Assembly: GCF_016428645.1 (NCBI RefSeq)
Contig: NZ_JAELXW010000072.1
Coordinates: forward strand, 1-46,476
Source: Glycomyces salinus
Lineage (GTDB): Bacteria; Actinomycetota; Actinomycetes; Mycobacteriales; Micromonosporaceae
Direction of reading: 5' to 3'
DNA: 46,476 nt
The position numbers and the translations under genes are program-made. How positions within the stretch are numbered: the first letter of the stretch is position 1; every line of letters begins with the position of its first letter. The notes below the pieces were generated by a model, which saw nothing but the letters and a program-made list of their open reading frames with translations, had not been told where the DNA came from and did not search any database. Below are positions 1 to 9,600 of this stretch, in pieces.

Positions 1-26
1 ACATCATCGTCTACGCAGACCCCTAA
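1..26 (+). CDS. C-terminal codons of an upstream gene (partial)
   Basis: The first bases read as an open frame ending in the residues IIVYADP followed by TAA at 24-26. They would be the tail of a plus-strand gene that begins before the window and converges on the SsgA-like gene. Eight codons are too few to recognise a family, so this is only a possibility. Confidence 0.3.
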
Positions 27-42
27 CCGAACGGCATTGGGT

Positions 43-477
43 CTAGACGCCTCCGGCCAGGAGCTTGGTGAGGGTGCTGTCCAAGTCCATGTGGCCCGAC
101 TCGCGGCCCCGGGGCACCAGGCTGTAGGCGCGCCGCAGGAAGCGCTGCACCACCGCGCGGTTGACCTCGAACAGGGCGTTCCCGTCCGGCGACGACAGGG
201 CGAGCGCGATCGACTCCCCGCGCGGCGTGGTCCACGGCCAGACCCGCACGTCCCCGATCCCGGTCGGCTCCTCCAGGCCCTTGGCCAGCAGCTCCCGCGA
301 GAACGACCACGCCACCTGGTCGGAGTCGCCGCCGTCGGGGTGGAACATGACGCAGACCGCGTAGGGGTCGTCAGGGTCGTATCGCAGACTCGCGCGCACG
401 CTCACGGTGGCGAAATCGGGCGCGACGAGTCGCATGGTGGTGCCGATGTCGACGGTCGCCGATCGTGCCATGCTCAT
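43..477 (-). CDS. SsgA-like sporulation/cell-division protein (SALP family)
   Basis: A protein of about 144 residues with the SsgA/SsgB signature: RLVAPDF near the start, then LRYDPDDPYAVCVMFHP, WSFSRELLAKGL, a GIGDVRVWPW-type stretch and ALSSPDGNALFEV. SALPs are small actinomycete proteins that guide septum placement and spore maturation (SsgB recruits FtsZ in Streptomyces). I chose the ATG at 477 because a G-rich ribosome site lies seven bases upstream. The longer frame to 591 adds a low-complexity leader not typical of the family. The Trp-Pro-Trp after DVRV and the FL-R motif fit SsgB-type members, but the exact paralogue cannot be assigned. It implies a sporulating, mycelial host. Confidence 0.85.
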   Translation of the reverse strand: MSMARSATVDIGTTMRLVAPDFATVSVRASLRYDPDDPYAVCVMFHPDGGDSDQVAWSFSRELLAKGLEEPTGIGDVRVWPWTTPRGESIALALSSPDGNALFEVNRAVVQRFLRRAYSLVPRGRESGHMDLDSTLTKLLAGGV

Positions 478-848
478 AGCGGTACCCCCCATAGCGCGGC
501 CGACTCCCCCCGAAGCCGACCGACTTGCCGTCCCCGCCGCTCGGCCCCCCGGATTCGCGGCGGCGAACCTGTCGTGATTCAGGTCTATCATTCAAGCTGT
601 TGCGCCGTACGACGATCGGCAAGACCGATCCCGGCGGGTTCTGCTGATACGGGGGCAAAAACTGACAAAGAGCGCCGACTTTTCACCGTCAGAGCGGTAA
701 TTACAACACCGTCGTTCACGCAATCGGAGTACGATTCGCCCTCCCCGAAAACGGGAGGGTCCCGATCCTCGGAAAACATAAGTGACCGGCACGTTCACCG
801 GGTGATAGCGTTTCGCCCGAAGTGCCGCATTACCGGAAGGGGCATCCC
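478..848. promoter_or_regulatory. Divergent intergenic region between the ssg-like and methyltransferase genes
   Basis: This 371-base stretch has no convincing gene. It is distinctly more AT-rich than its flanks and must hold the divergent promoters. Visible elements are an 8-bp palindrome GTAATTAC at 697-704 and an 11-bp palindrome TCACCGGGTGA at 795-805, about 45 bases before the methyltransferase start. The second is a reasonable operator candidate. No factor can be named. Confidence 0.4.
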
Positions 849-1517
849 ATGGGGCAGTCGCAGTGGACAGAAGTCGACGAGTTCCTCGAACGACTCCTGG
901 TCGGCGAGGACGAGGTCCTCGCCGCGGCGATCGCCGCCAGCCAGCGCGCCGGACTGCCGCCCATCCAGATCTCGGCGGCCCAAGGCAAACTCCTGTACCT
1001 CCTGGCCAAGACCCTCGGCGCCCGGCGAGTGCTCGAGATCGGCACCCTCGGCGGCTACAGCGCCATCTGGATGGCCCGCGCCCTGCCCTCCAGCGGACAC
1101 CTCATCAGCCTCGAGGCCAGCCCCAAGCACGCCGAGGTCGCCAGCGCCAACATCACCCGCGCCGGACTGGTCGGCACGGTCGAGATCCGCGTCGGCCTGG
1201 CCGCCGACAGCCTCGCCGCGCTCGGCGGCGAGGACCCCGAGCCGTTCGACATGGTCTTCATCGACGCCGACAAGGCCGGCTACCCCCACTACCTGGAATG
1301 GGCCCTCAAGCTGACCCGCCCCGGCAGCCTCATCGTCGCCGACAACGTCGTGCGCGGCGGCGCCGTGGCCGACGCCCTCAGCAGCGACAGCAACGTCCAG
1401 GGCGTGCGCGCCTACCTCGAATCCGTGGCCGCCCACCCGAACCTGGAGGGCACGGTCATGCAGACCGTCGGCGTCAAGGGATACGACGGTCTCTCCATCG
1501 TGCGCGTCCTCGAGTGA
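849..1517 (+). CDS. SAM-dependent O-methyltransferase (family 3, caffeoyl-CoA/catechol type)
   Basis: 222 residues, the usual length for this family. Motif I is VLEIGTLGGYSAIWMARALP (about residues 61-80). The metal- and SAM-binding stretch FDMVFIDADKAGYPHY and the DNVVRGG loop follow in the normal order. These cytosolic enzymes transfer a methyl group from SAM to a hydroxyl, usually on a vicinal diol and with a divalent metal. The substrate cannot be read from sequence. The ATG at 849 is preceded by GGAAGGGG at good spacing; an upstream in-frame start at 822 lacks one. The two-component pair follows 57 bases downstream on the same strand, so co-transcription is possible but unproven. Confidence 0.9.
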   Translation: MGQSQWTEVDEFLERLLVGEDEVLAAAIAASQRAGLPPIQISAAQGKLLYLLAKTLGARRVLEIGTLGGYSAIWMARALPSSGHLISLEASPKHAEVASANITRAGLVGTVEIRVGLAADSLAALGGEDPEPFDMVFIDADKAGYPHYLEWALKLTRPGSLIVADNVVRGGAVADALSSDSNVQGVRAYLESVAAHPNLEGTVMQTVGVKGYDGLSIVRVLE

Positions 1518-1574
1518 CACACCGCCCGACTGCCCCGGATCGCTCTGCGAATCCCCAGGTAGGCTTGGGCCGCT

Positions 1575-2870
1575 ATGGCAGAACAGACCAGCCCCATCAC
1601 GAGACTCACCCGACGCCTCGCCCTGCCCGGTTGGTCCGTCGTCCGATTCAGCCTCACACTCGTCGCCGCCGCGCTCCTGGCCGCCTCCTTCGTCACCGGG
1701 GCCCTCGTGGTCTTCTGGATCGGCGTCCCCCTGGTGGTATTCGTCGTCCTCGCCATCCGGCTCTGGGCCAACTCCCAGCGGCGCGTGATCGGCGCCCAAC
1801 TCGGCCTCACCATCCCCGCCCCCTACAAGAAGCGCGACACCTCCAGCCGCCTCGACCGGCAGGCGCTCGCGCTCATCCGCGAGGCCGCCACCTGGCGCGA
1901 CGTCGCCTGGCTGGCCATCGACGCCACCCTCGGCTTCATGGTGAACCTGCTCTACCTCGGCGTCTTCGGCGTCGCCGTCTACTACCTCGTGCAGCCGCTG
2001 CTGCTGGCCACCGTCTTCTCCTCCACACCCAGTCCCATGGTCAACGACTTCGGTTTCTACTACTTCGACACCCCCGCCAAGACCCTCCTGCTCGTCCCCT
2101 TCGCGCTGTCCTGCGGCGTCGCCTGGTGGCGCTGGGGCGAGATGTTCCTGCGCTGGTACTCCCACCTCGGCGTCATCCTCCTCGGGCCGACCTCCAAGGT
2201 CCTGCTCACCGCCCGCGTCTCCGAGCTGCGCGAAGCGCGCGACCAGACCGTGGACCACGCCGCCGCCGAACTGCGGCGCATCGAACGCGACCTCCACGAC
2301 GGCGCCCAGGCCCGCATCGCCGCCTTGAGCCTCACCCTCGGCATGGCCGAGGAACTGCTCCGGTCGACCCACCCCGACCAGGCCGCCGTCCTCATCGGGG
2401 AGGCCCGCGACGCCTGCACCGAGGTTCTCGAGGAGATCCGCCAGCTCGTCCGCGGCATCCACCCTCCGGTGCTGGCCGACCGCGGCTTCTCCGGCGCGCT
2501 CCAGGCCATGGCCCTGGACCACCCGCTGCCGGTCACCGTCGTCGACCGGCTCCGCGACCCGCTGCCCGCGCCGGTCGCGGCCGCCGCCTACTTCGCGACC
2601 AACGAGGTGCTGACCAACATCACCAAGCACGCCGAGGCCAGCCACATCCGGATCGTCGTCGACCAGTTCGACGACGAGGTCCGCATCGAGGTCTACGATG
2701 ACGGCCGGGGCGGCGCCAGGCTCTCCCCCGGAGGCGGACTCGACGGTGTCAAGCACCGGCTGGCGGCCTTCGACGGCCTCCTCGAAGTCCTCAGCCCCGA
2801 AGCCGGTCCAACTGTCGTGACCATGCACATCCCCATTGCGCCCGCCGAGCGGACCGCGCCGAACCGCTAA
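1575..2870 (+). CDS. Sensor histidine kinase, NarL/DesK-type (HisKA_3)
   Basis: 431 residues. The N-terminal half is membrane-embedded, with helices around 25-60, 110-150 and 170-200, and resembles the actinobacterial 'putative sensor' domain. The phosphoacceptor is His241 in RDLHDGAQARIAAL (HisKA_3 dimerisation helix). The HATPase follows, with an N-box (TNEVLTNITKHAEASHI) and a G-box (DDGRGGARLSPGGGLDGVKHRL). It autophosphorylates and passes the phosphate to the response regulator encoded ten bases downstream. There is no large extracellular loop, so it probably senses a membrane or envelope signal. The signal is unknown. Confidence 0.93.
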   Translation: MAEQTSPITRLTRRLALPGWSVVRFSLTLVAAALLAASFVTGALVVFWIGVPLVVFVVLAIRLWANSQRRVIGAQLGLTIPAPYKKRDTSSRLDRQALALIREAATWRDVAWLAIDATLGFMVNLLYLGVFGVAVYYLVQPLLLATVFSSTPSPMVNDFGFYYFDTPAKTLLLVPFALSCGVAWWRWGEMFLRWYSHLGVILLGPTSKVLLTARVSELREARDQTVDHAAAELRRIERDLHDGAQARIAALSLTLGMAEELLRSTHPDQAAVLIGEARDACTEVLEEIRQLVRGIHPPVLADRGFSGALQAMALDHPLPVTVVDRLRDPLPAPVAAAAYFATNEVLTNITKHAEASHIRIVVDQFDDEVRIEVYDDGRGGARLSPGGGLDGVKHRLAAFDGLLEVLSPEAGPTVVTMHIPIAPAERTAPNR

Positions 2871-2880
2871 GGAGCGACCG

Positions 2881-3522
2881 ATGGACGTCGTCCTCGCCGA
2901 AGACAACCCGCTGCTGCGCGACGGCCTGACCCGGTTGCTCGAGGCACACGACTGCACCGTGGTCGAAGCGGTCGACAACGGCCCGAGCCTGACCGCCGCG
3001 CTGCTCAAGCACCGTCCTGACGTGGCCGTGATCGACATCCGGCTGCCGCCGACGCTGACCGACGAGGGCCTGCGCGCCGCCATCGAGGCCCGCCGCAGCA
3101 TCCCCGCGCTGCCGATCCTCGTGCTCTCCCAGTACGTCGAGCAGCTCTACGCGCGAGAACTCCTCGGCGACCGCCGCGGCGGCGTCGGCTACCTGCTGAA
3201 AGACCGCGTCTCCAACGTCGGGGAGTTCCTGGAGGCGCTGCATCGCGTCGCCGGCGGCGGCACCGCCATGGACCCCGAGGTCGTCGCCCGCCTGCTCGGC
3301 AGGCAGCAGAACACCCTCGACTCCCTGACCGCGCGCGAGAAGGAGGTCCTCGCGCTCATGGCCGAGGGCCGCACGAACGCCGCCATCGCCGCGCGGCTCT
3401 ACATCACCGAGAAGGCCGTCGGCAAGCACTCGGCCAACATCTTCCGCAAGCTCGGCCTGGACCAGTCCGAGGACGACAACCGCCGCGTCCTGGCGGTCCT
3501 GGCCTATCTCGAGGGCAGCTGA
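2881..3522 (+). CDS. Response regulator, NarL/LuxR family
   Basis: 213 residues: receiver domain at about 1-120 with acidic pocket Glu7/Asp8, phosphoacceptor Asp52 (VAVIDIRLPP) and the conserved Lys in YLLKDRV. A C-terminal LuxR/GerE HTH follows (LTAREKEVLALMAEGRTNAAIAARLYITEKAVGKHSANIFRKLGL). I start it at the ATG at 2881, with AAGGAG seven bases upstream. The ten-base gap from the kinase gene shows an operon, so this is its cognate partner. Targets are unknown; the desaturase downstream is a candidate by position and by analogy with DesK/DesR, an inference only. Confidence 0.93.
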   Translation: MDVVLAEDNPLLRDGLTRLLEAHDCTVVEAVDNGPSLTAALLKHRPDVAVIDIRLPPTLTDEGLRAAIEARRSIPALPILVLSQYVEQLYARELLGDRRGGVGYLLKDRVSNVGEFLEALHRVAGGGTAMDPEVVARLLGRQQNTLDSLTAREKEVLALMAEGRTNAAIAARLYITEKAVGKHSANIFRKLGLDQSEDDNRRVLAVLAYLEGS

Positions 3523-3547
3523 CAGGGGGCCTAGACCCACCTGCGCC

Positions 3548-3567
3548 TCGGGGGTTCGAGCCCCCGA
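3548..3567. terminator. GC-rich hairpin between the response regulator and the desaturase
   Basis: A perfect 7-bp stem TCGGGGG/CCCCCGA around the loop TTCGAG lies 26 bases after the response-regulator stop. There is no T-run, so it may be an actinobacterial-style terminator or a leader hairpin of the desaturase. It mimics a tRNA T-arm but has no tRNA around it. Confidence 0.45.
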
Positions 3568-3648
3568 TTCGGTCAGTTCGCCCCACTGCGCAATGTCCTC
3601 GTCGCGGCGACCATTGAGTCATCCGAACCCGTCGAGAGAGGACGAGCG

Positions 3649-4608
3649 ATGGCGATTCTGGCCGACACGAGACCCACCGAGGCCCCGAGGCGGCCGCGCG
3701 CGACCAAACCCGTGCTCGGCGAGCAGCGTGACGTCGGGCGGCAGTCCCTGGTCTACCTCTTCCTCATCGTCCCGATGCTCGCGCTCGCCGCGGCGGTGCC
3801 CTTCGCATGGACCACCGGCCTGCTCAGCTGGACCGACGTGGGCCTGGCCGTCGGGTTCTACCTCTTGACTCTGCACGGCGTCACCGTCGGCTTCCACCGC
3901 CTGTTCACCCACGGCTCGTTCAAGCCGAACCGGCCGGTCAAGGTCACCCTCGCCATCCTCGGCAGCATGGCCGTCCAGGGCCCGATCATCACCTGGGTCG
4001 CCGACCACCGCCGTCACCACGCCTTCAGCGACAAAGAGGGCGACCCGCACTCGCCGTGGCTGTTCGGCACCTCGGCCTGGGCGCTCACCAGGGGCTTCTG
4101 GCACGCCCACATGGGCTGGACGTTCGGCCGGAACACCACCAACGCGGAGCGGTTCGCCCCCGACATGCTCAAGGACCGCGACCTGGTCATGGTCAACAAG
4201 CTGTTCTGGCTGTGGACGATCCTGACCTTCCTGCTCCCGGCCGTCCTCGGCGGCCTGATCACCATGTCCTGGGCCGGCGCGCTGACCGCGTTCTTCTGGG
4301 CGAGCCTGGTGCGCGTCTCGGCGCTCCACCACGCCACCTGGTCGACCAACTCGGTCTGCCACATGATCGGCGAACGCCCCTTCAAGAGCCGCGACAAGGC
4401 CGCCAACTTCTGGCCGCTGGCGATCGTCTCCGGCGGGGAGTCCTGGCACAACTCGCACCACGCCGACCAGTCCTGCGCCCGCCACGGCGTCAAGCGCGGC
4501 CAGATCGACACCTCCGCGAGGATCATCTGGCTGATGGAGAAGGCCGGCTGGGTCACGAACGTGAAGTGGCCGACCCCCGAACGCCTCGCCAGACTCGCCA
4601 ACGACTGA
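3649..4608 (+). CDS. Fatty acid (acyl-CoA delta-9 type) desaturase
   Basis: 319 residues. The three His boxes of membrane di-iron desaturases are intact: HRLFTH (83-88), HRRHH (120-124) and HNSHH (267-271). They sit between hydrophobic hairpins at about 35-78 and 188-222. The enzyme introduces a cis double bond into saturated acyl chains at the membrane, using O2 and an electron-transfer partner not encoded nearby. The length and box spacing match acyl-CoA delta-9 desaturases (stearoyl-CoA type). The start has a GAGAGGACGAG ribosome site. A histidine kinase/response regulator pair lies upstream on the same strand, reminiscent of membrane-fluidity control, though a hairpin separates them. Confidence 0.93.
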   Translation: MAILADTRPTEAPRRPRATKPVLGEQRDVGRQSLVYLFLIVPMLALAAAVPFAWTTGLLSWTDVGLAVGFYLLTLHGVTVGFHRLFTHGSFKPNRPVKVTLAILGSMAVQGPIITWVADHRRHHAFSDKEGDPHSPWLFGTSAWALTRGFWHAHMGWTFGRNTTNAERFAPDMLKDRDLVMVNKLFWLWTILTFLLPAVLGGLITMSWAGALTAFFWASLVRVSALHHATWSTNSVCHMIGERPFKSRDKAANFWPLAIVSGGESWHNSHHADQSCARHGVKRGQIDTSARIIWLMEKAGWVTNVKWPTPERLARLAND

Positions 4609-4622
4609 GCCGCGACCGCACG

Positions 4623-4652
4623 GCCCCGCTCCCGGACCACCGGGAACGGGGC
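4623..4652. terminator. Terminator between convergent desaturase and hydrolase genes
   Basis: An inverted repeat GCCCCGCTCCCGG/CCGGGAACGGGGC (13 bp, one mismatch) with loop ACCA is followed by TTTCGG. It lies between the desaturase stop (4608) and the end of the minus-strand hydrolase (4679), so it can serve both genes. Confidence 0.75.
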
Positions 4653-4678
4653 TTTCGGCCGTTCAGGGCCGCGAACGC

Positions 4679-5476
4679 CTATCCGGCGGCGAGGACGCTC
4701 CGCAGCACCGGCGCGAACGCCTCCGGCTGCTCGGCGAACCCGGCGTGCCCGCCGGGGAAGCCGACCGGCTCGACCTCGAGCAGATCGGCCAGCGCCGTCG
4801 AGGTCGGGAAGGTGGTCAGGCCGTACGACAGCTCGCCGATGCCGACGACCACCCTTGACTTCCGGAGCGCCTCGATGTCCGGCTCGTACTGGACCGTGTG
4901 CAGCAGCTCGTGCGCGAAGAACCGGGAGCCGTTGGCGATGTCCTGCTCCGAGGGCTCCTGCTGCGGCGGCGGGGCGTCGTTCTCGCCAAAACCGGCGTCG
5001 GCCATGAACCGCCCGAACGCCGCGCCGAGACCGTCCCGGTGGAAGATCTCGACGTTCTCCCGGGACGAGGCCAGACGGTCCTCGGAGTCCGGCAGCAGTG
5101 TCAGCAGCGGCGGCTCGTGCGCGATGACCGTGCCCACCCGGTCCGGGTGCCGGGTCGCCAGCGCGAGCGCGGTGACAGCGCCGCCGCTGGAGCCGAGGAC
5201 GTCGGCCCTGTCCGTTCCGAGGTCGTCGAGGATGGCGGCGACGTCACCGGCGCGCAGGTCCGGCGTCGAATCCTGCTCGGGATCGGCCAGGCGGCTGTTC
5301 GAGATGCCGCGCGGGTCATGGGTCACGACCCTGTACCGGTCGGACAGGAGTTCGGCGATGGGCGCGAAAGCGGCGGCCTCCATCGGGGAGCCGAGCGCGA
5401 GCAGCACCGGGCCCGTCCCGCGGACCTCGTAATACAGTTCGGCGTCGGAGACGGCGAGGGTCTTGGCGGTGGTCAT
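4679..5476 (-). CDS. Alpha/beta-fold hydrolase
   Basis: 265 residues with the full alpha/beta hydrolase layout: LALGSPMEAAAF near the oxyanion strand, HDPRGISNS, the nucleophile elbow GSSGG with Ser97, and a C-terminal GGHAGFAEQPEAF carrying the likely catalytic His. There is no signal peptide, so it is cytosolic. The family is functionally broad (esterases, haloperoxidase-like, lactonases), and the substrate cannot be assigned. It is divergent from the ketopantoate reductase gene, with 127 bases between the starts that may share a promoter region. Confidence 0.85.
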   Translation of the reverse strand: MTTAKTLAVSDAELYYEVRGTGPVLLALGSPMEAAAFAPIAELLSDRYRVVTHDPRGISNSRLADPEQDSTPDLRAGDVAAILDDLGTDRADVLGSSGGAVTALALATRHPDRVGTVIAHEPPLLTLLPDSEDRLASSRENVEIFHRDGLGAAFGRFMADAGFGENDAPPPQQEPSEQDIANGSRFFAHELLHTVQYEPDIEALRKSRVVVGIGELSYGLTTFPTSTALADLLEVEPVGFPGGHAGFAEQPEAFAPVLRSVLAAG

Positions 5477-5603
5477 GTGGTGTTCTACCTTTCTGTGTCG
5501 TCCTCTCCGAGAGCAGACGACGCGGCCGCCGCGGATTCATCGGTGCGCTGGATACGGACTTCGAAACCCATGGTGCTCGCGTTCCGGGGTTACCATCCGG
5601 TAC

Positions 5604-6602
5604 ATGACGATCTGCGTATACGGTGCCGGGGTCATCGGCTGCTACACCGGCGGCCGACTGGCCGCGACCGGGACCGACGTCGTGTTCATCGGGCGTGAGC
5701 GCATCGCCTCCCAGACCGAAGCGCACGGGCTGACCGTCACCGACTGGCGCGGCAGCGAACTGCGGGTCGAGCACCCGAGGTTCGAGACCACCCCCGAGGC
5801 GGCCGCCGAAGCCGACGTGGTGCTGGTGACCGTCAAGTCCGCTGCCACCGCCGAAGCCGCCCGGGAACTGGCGCCGCAGCTGCGGCCCGGAACGGTCGTG
5901 GTCAGCTTCCAGAACGGCCTGCACAACACCGAAGTGCTGCGCGAACATCTCCCCGAGGCGACCGTCCTCCCCGGCATGGTCGGGTTCAACGTGGTCGGTC
6001 GCGGCGAAGGCCGCTTCCACTGCGCCGTGTCCGGCGCCCTCGAGGCCCAGGAGCACCGGGCGCTGGCCGCGCTCGCGCCGGTCTTCGAGCGGGCCGGGCT
6101 GGACTTCTCCCTGCACGCCGACCTGACCGGAGTCCAGTCCGCCAAACTGCTGCTCAACCTCAACAACGCCATCAACGCGCTCTCGGGCCTGCCGCTGAAG
6201 GCCGAACTCGGGCAGCGCGACTACCGCCGCTGCTGGGCGCTGACCCAGCGCGAGGGCCTGGCCGCGTTCGCCGCGGCCGGGATCGCCCCGGCCAAGATCC
6301 TGCCGCTGCCCCCGCGCTGGATGCCCGCGCTCCTCACCGCCCCCGACGCGGTCTTCACCCGCGCGGCCGCCCGGATGCTGGCCATCGACCCGCTCGCGCG
6401 GACCAGCATGTCCGAGGACCTGCGCGACGGGCGGCCCACCGAAGTGGACTATCTCAACGGGGAGATCACGGCCCTGGCCGAACGCCACGGCACGGCCGCT
6501 CCGGCCAACGCGCGCCTGGTCGAACTCGTCCACGACGCCGAGAACGGAGGCCGCCGCCGGTGGCCCGGCGACGAGCTCCTGGCAGCACTCACCGAGCGCT
6601 GA
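5604..6602 (+). CDS. 2-dehydropantoate 2-reductase (ketopantoate reductase family)
   Basis: 332 residues. An N-terminal Rossmann motif GAGVIGCYTGGRLAATG binds NADPH. VTVKSAAT and SFQNGLHN follow, and the C-terminal helical domain contains the conserved SAKLLLNLNNAINALSGLP (ApbA_C/PanE_C). PanE reduces ketopantoate to pantoate for coenzyme A synthesis. Actinobacteria carry several paralogues, so a role in another 2-oxoacid or ketone reduction is possible, and no other pantothenate gene is close. The start is the ATG at 5604, directly in front of the Rossmann strand. The gene ends 31 bases from the convergent AfsR-like gene. Confidence 0.85.
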   Translation: MTICVYGAGVIGCYTGGRLAATGTDVVFIGRERIASQTEAHGLTVTDWRGSELRVEHPRFETTPEAAAEADVVLVTVKSAATAEAARELAPQLRPGTVVVSFQNGLHNTEVLREHLPEATVLPGMVGFNVVGRGEGRFHCAVSGALEAQEHRALAALAPVFERAGLDFSLHADLTGVQSAKLLLNLNNAINALSGLPLKAELGQRDYRRCWALTQREGLAAFAAAGIAPAKILPLPPRWMPALLTAPDAVFTRAAARMLAIDPLARTSMSEDLRDGRPTEVDYLNGEITALAERHGTAAPANARLVELVHDAENGGRRRWPGDELLAALTER

Positions 6603-6633
6603 GGACACCCCGGATCAGTGCTCCATGGCGGAC

Positions 6634-9600
6634 CTAATTCGACTCGAAGTCGAACCGGCACGGCACCGGCGAGCCCATCTGCGCGTGCGCGTCCTCGACC
6701 CGCTGCCGGTACCGGTCGGCCGCTACCGCGTCGCCTTCGGCGCGGGCCACCGATGCCAGGACCCACAGCGCCCACGCCTCTCCGGCGCGATGCCCGACCG
6801 GGCGCAGGAGCTCCTCCGCCTGCTCGGCATGCCCGCGGGCCCGGCCCGTGTCGCCGAGGCGCAGCGACCCCTCGGCGAGGACGTCCAGCGCCAGACCCTC
6901 GCTGACGCGGTAGCCGCAGTCCCGGGCCATGCCGAGCGCCGATTCCGCGTCCGCCAGCCCGGCCTCGAACCTCCCCAGCCCGATCAGGCCGACGCCGCGT
7001 TCGATGAGGGCACTGATCTCGGTGCCCCTGAGGTCGTCCCGCACCGAGCGCAGGGCCCGGTCGACCGCGTCCACCGCCTCCGAGTGGCGTCCGAGCAGGT
7101 TGAGCGAGAAGGCCATGGCCACCAGGCCGTCGGCCTCGTGCCGCCGGTCCCCGCTCGCCTTCCCGACCCGCGCGACCGCCTCGGCGTACGGCAGGGCGTC
7201 CTGGTGCTTGCCGAGACCCGCGTAGAGCTCCGCGAGGCTGCCCGCCTCGACCGGAGTGAACGTGCCCTTCCCGGAACCGGTCTCGATCCGCATCGCCTGG
7301 TCCATGCAGTGCTCGGCCGTCTCCATGTCGCCCAGCTCGACGGAGGCCGACAGGATGCCGCACAGGTGCGACTTCCGCAGCCGCGCGTCGCCGATCCGGT
7401 CGGCGATGCCGAGCCCTTCCCGGCGCAGGCGCACCTTCCGGCGCAGGTCTCCCAGCGAGCCGTAGACCGAGCTGAGCGCGCCGAGATTGACGCTCTGGCC
7501 GCGCAGCCTGCCCTGCTGGCGGTTGATCTCGAGCGCCGCCTTCCCGTGCTCCAGCGCGGCCTGGAGCCGTCCGATCAGCCAGCACGCGAGCGTCATGTTG
7601 TGGTGGGCCGACGCCTGCCCCGAGGTCCAGCCGATGCGGCGGGAGAGCTCGGCGGCGCGCTCGGCGTGGTCGACCACCTTCATGAATTCGCGGGCCTTGG
7701 CGTACGCGGTCGAGACGCAGAGTTCGGCCACGGCCTCCCCGCACTCGCTGCGATCCTGGCGGGCGCCTTCGAGGGCCGCGTCGGCCAGTGCCAGGAAGTC
7801 GACGCTGTCCATCGTCGCCCACGCGTGGGCGCGGAGGGCGTCCGCCAGCCGCCACGACACCGAGCCCCGGCCGTGCTCGGCCGCGAACCGGGCCAGCTCG
7901 ATGAGCGGTCCGCGCTCGTCGTCCAGCCACCGCGCGGCGGCATCAGGGGCGTCGAAGCGGGGCGGGCCGTCGGCCGGTTCGCGCTGCGAGAGACGGGCGT
8001 TGGCGGGGTACAGGCGCTCGCCGGCCGCCTCGGCGGTCTCGAGGTACCAGGTGAAGAGGCGCTCCAGGATCTCCTCCTGCGGCGGGTCGGTGACGTCGGT
8101 GAGGCCGTTCGCGTAGTCGCGCAGCAGATCGTGGAGTGAGAGCCGACCGCTGCCGTCGCGGACGGCCATATTGGCGTTCGCCAGCCGCGCCGCGGCCCGT
8201 TCGGCCGTCTCCGCGTCGCTGCCCGTGACGGCGGCGAGCGCCTCGACCGGGAGGGAGACGACCGGTGCGCGTCCGAGCATGCGGAACAGGCGCCGGGCGT
8301 CGTCGGACTGTGCCACGTAGGAGCGGTCGAAGGTGGCCCTGACGGCGGCCTCCGGGCTGGCGCCGATCTCCAGGGCCGCCAGGGCGTCTCCGGTCGAGAG
8401 CCGGTCGGTGTACTCGCTGAGCCCCTGCGGGCGGTCGGTGAGGTTCGCGGCCGCGATCCGCAGCGCGAGCGGCAGGTGGCCGCACCTGCGGGCGAGATCG
8501 ACGATCTCGGGGTCCCGCGCCGAACGGGGCAGCCGCAGCAGGGACTTGAGCAATGAGACCGCTTCGTCGGTGGTGAGCGGCGCGAGCGTGAGGTGGACGC
8601 CCCCGTGGCGCGCGAGCAGGTCGCCCAGGCGGTTGCGGCTGGTGACGATCACCAGCGACCCGGGACCGCTGGGCAGCAGCGGCACCACCTGCTCGGCCGA
8701 TTTGGCGTTGTCGAGCAGGACGAGCATCCGCCGGTTCGCCGTCTCGGTGCGCAGCCGCGCGGCGGCGTGGTCCGCGTCCGCGGGGATCTGGTCGTCGGTC
8801 AGGCCGAGCGAACGCAGCATCGCCGCGAGCGCCTCGATCGGCCGCAGCGCGGGCAGTCCCGAGTATCCGCGCAGGTCCGAGAAGATCTGCCCGTCCGGGA
8901 ACTCGTCGGCGATGCGGCGCGCCCAGTGGATCGCCGAGGAGGTCTTGCCGACCCCCGCCATGCCGGAGATCACGATGATCGGCGAGGGCGGGATGCCCTC
9001 GGCCTCGTCGCCGAGCCGCGCGGCCTCGAACGCGCGCAGCTCGCTTGCGCGGCCGGTGAACCCGCCGACGTCCGGGGGCAGCTCGCGCGGGGTCGTCGCG
9101 GCGGGGGACCCGAGCTCGATCCGCGACTCCGGCGGCGCGGTCCAGTCGCCCTCGATGCTGCCGGTCGACACCGAGTGGAGCCGCTCGTCGCGATGCAGGA
9201 CGGCGTCGTGGACGCGCTGGAGCAGCGGTCCGGGATCGATGCCCAACTCCTCGCGCAGTACCCGGCGGTTCTCCCGGAGCACCTGGAGGGCCTCGGCCTG
9301 GCGTCCGGACCGGTACAGCGCCACCGCCCGCAGGGCGGTGAGCCGCTCGCGGAACGGGTGCTCGCGCGCCAGGACCTCGAGCTCGCCGATCACCGAGGCG
9401 TGCGAGCCCAGGTCGAGGCGTATCTCGAGCGACTCCTGGTGGACCAGCGACCGCCGTTCGCTCAGCCTCTGGGCCTCGGCGGCGATCATCCCGGTCGACG
9501 GCACGTCGGTGTAGGGCTCGCCGCGCCAGAGCCCCAGGGCGCTCGCGTATCGTTCGGCCGCCCGCTCGAGTCGGCCCTTGCGGCGGTCCTCGCCGGCGGC

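Noticed and set aside
780-810. PHO box upstream of the methyltransferase
   Set aside because: GTTCACC-like words occur but not as 11-bp direct repeats, so PhoP binding is not supported.
863-2701. A 612-residue frame overlapping the methyltransferase and kinase genes
   Set aside because: Arg/Pro-rich shadow in another frame of two genes with clear motifs; no ribosome site.
3535-3575. tRNA-like T-arm (GGGGGTTCGAGCCCCC)
   Set aside because: The loop mimics a TTCGA tRNA arm, but there is no matching acceptor stem, D-arm or anticodon arm upstream. The stem is simply a symmetric hairpin.
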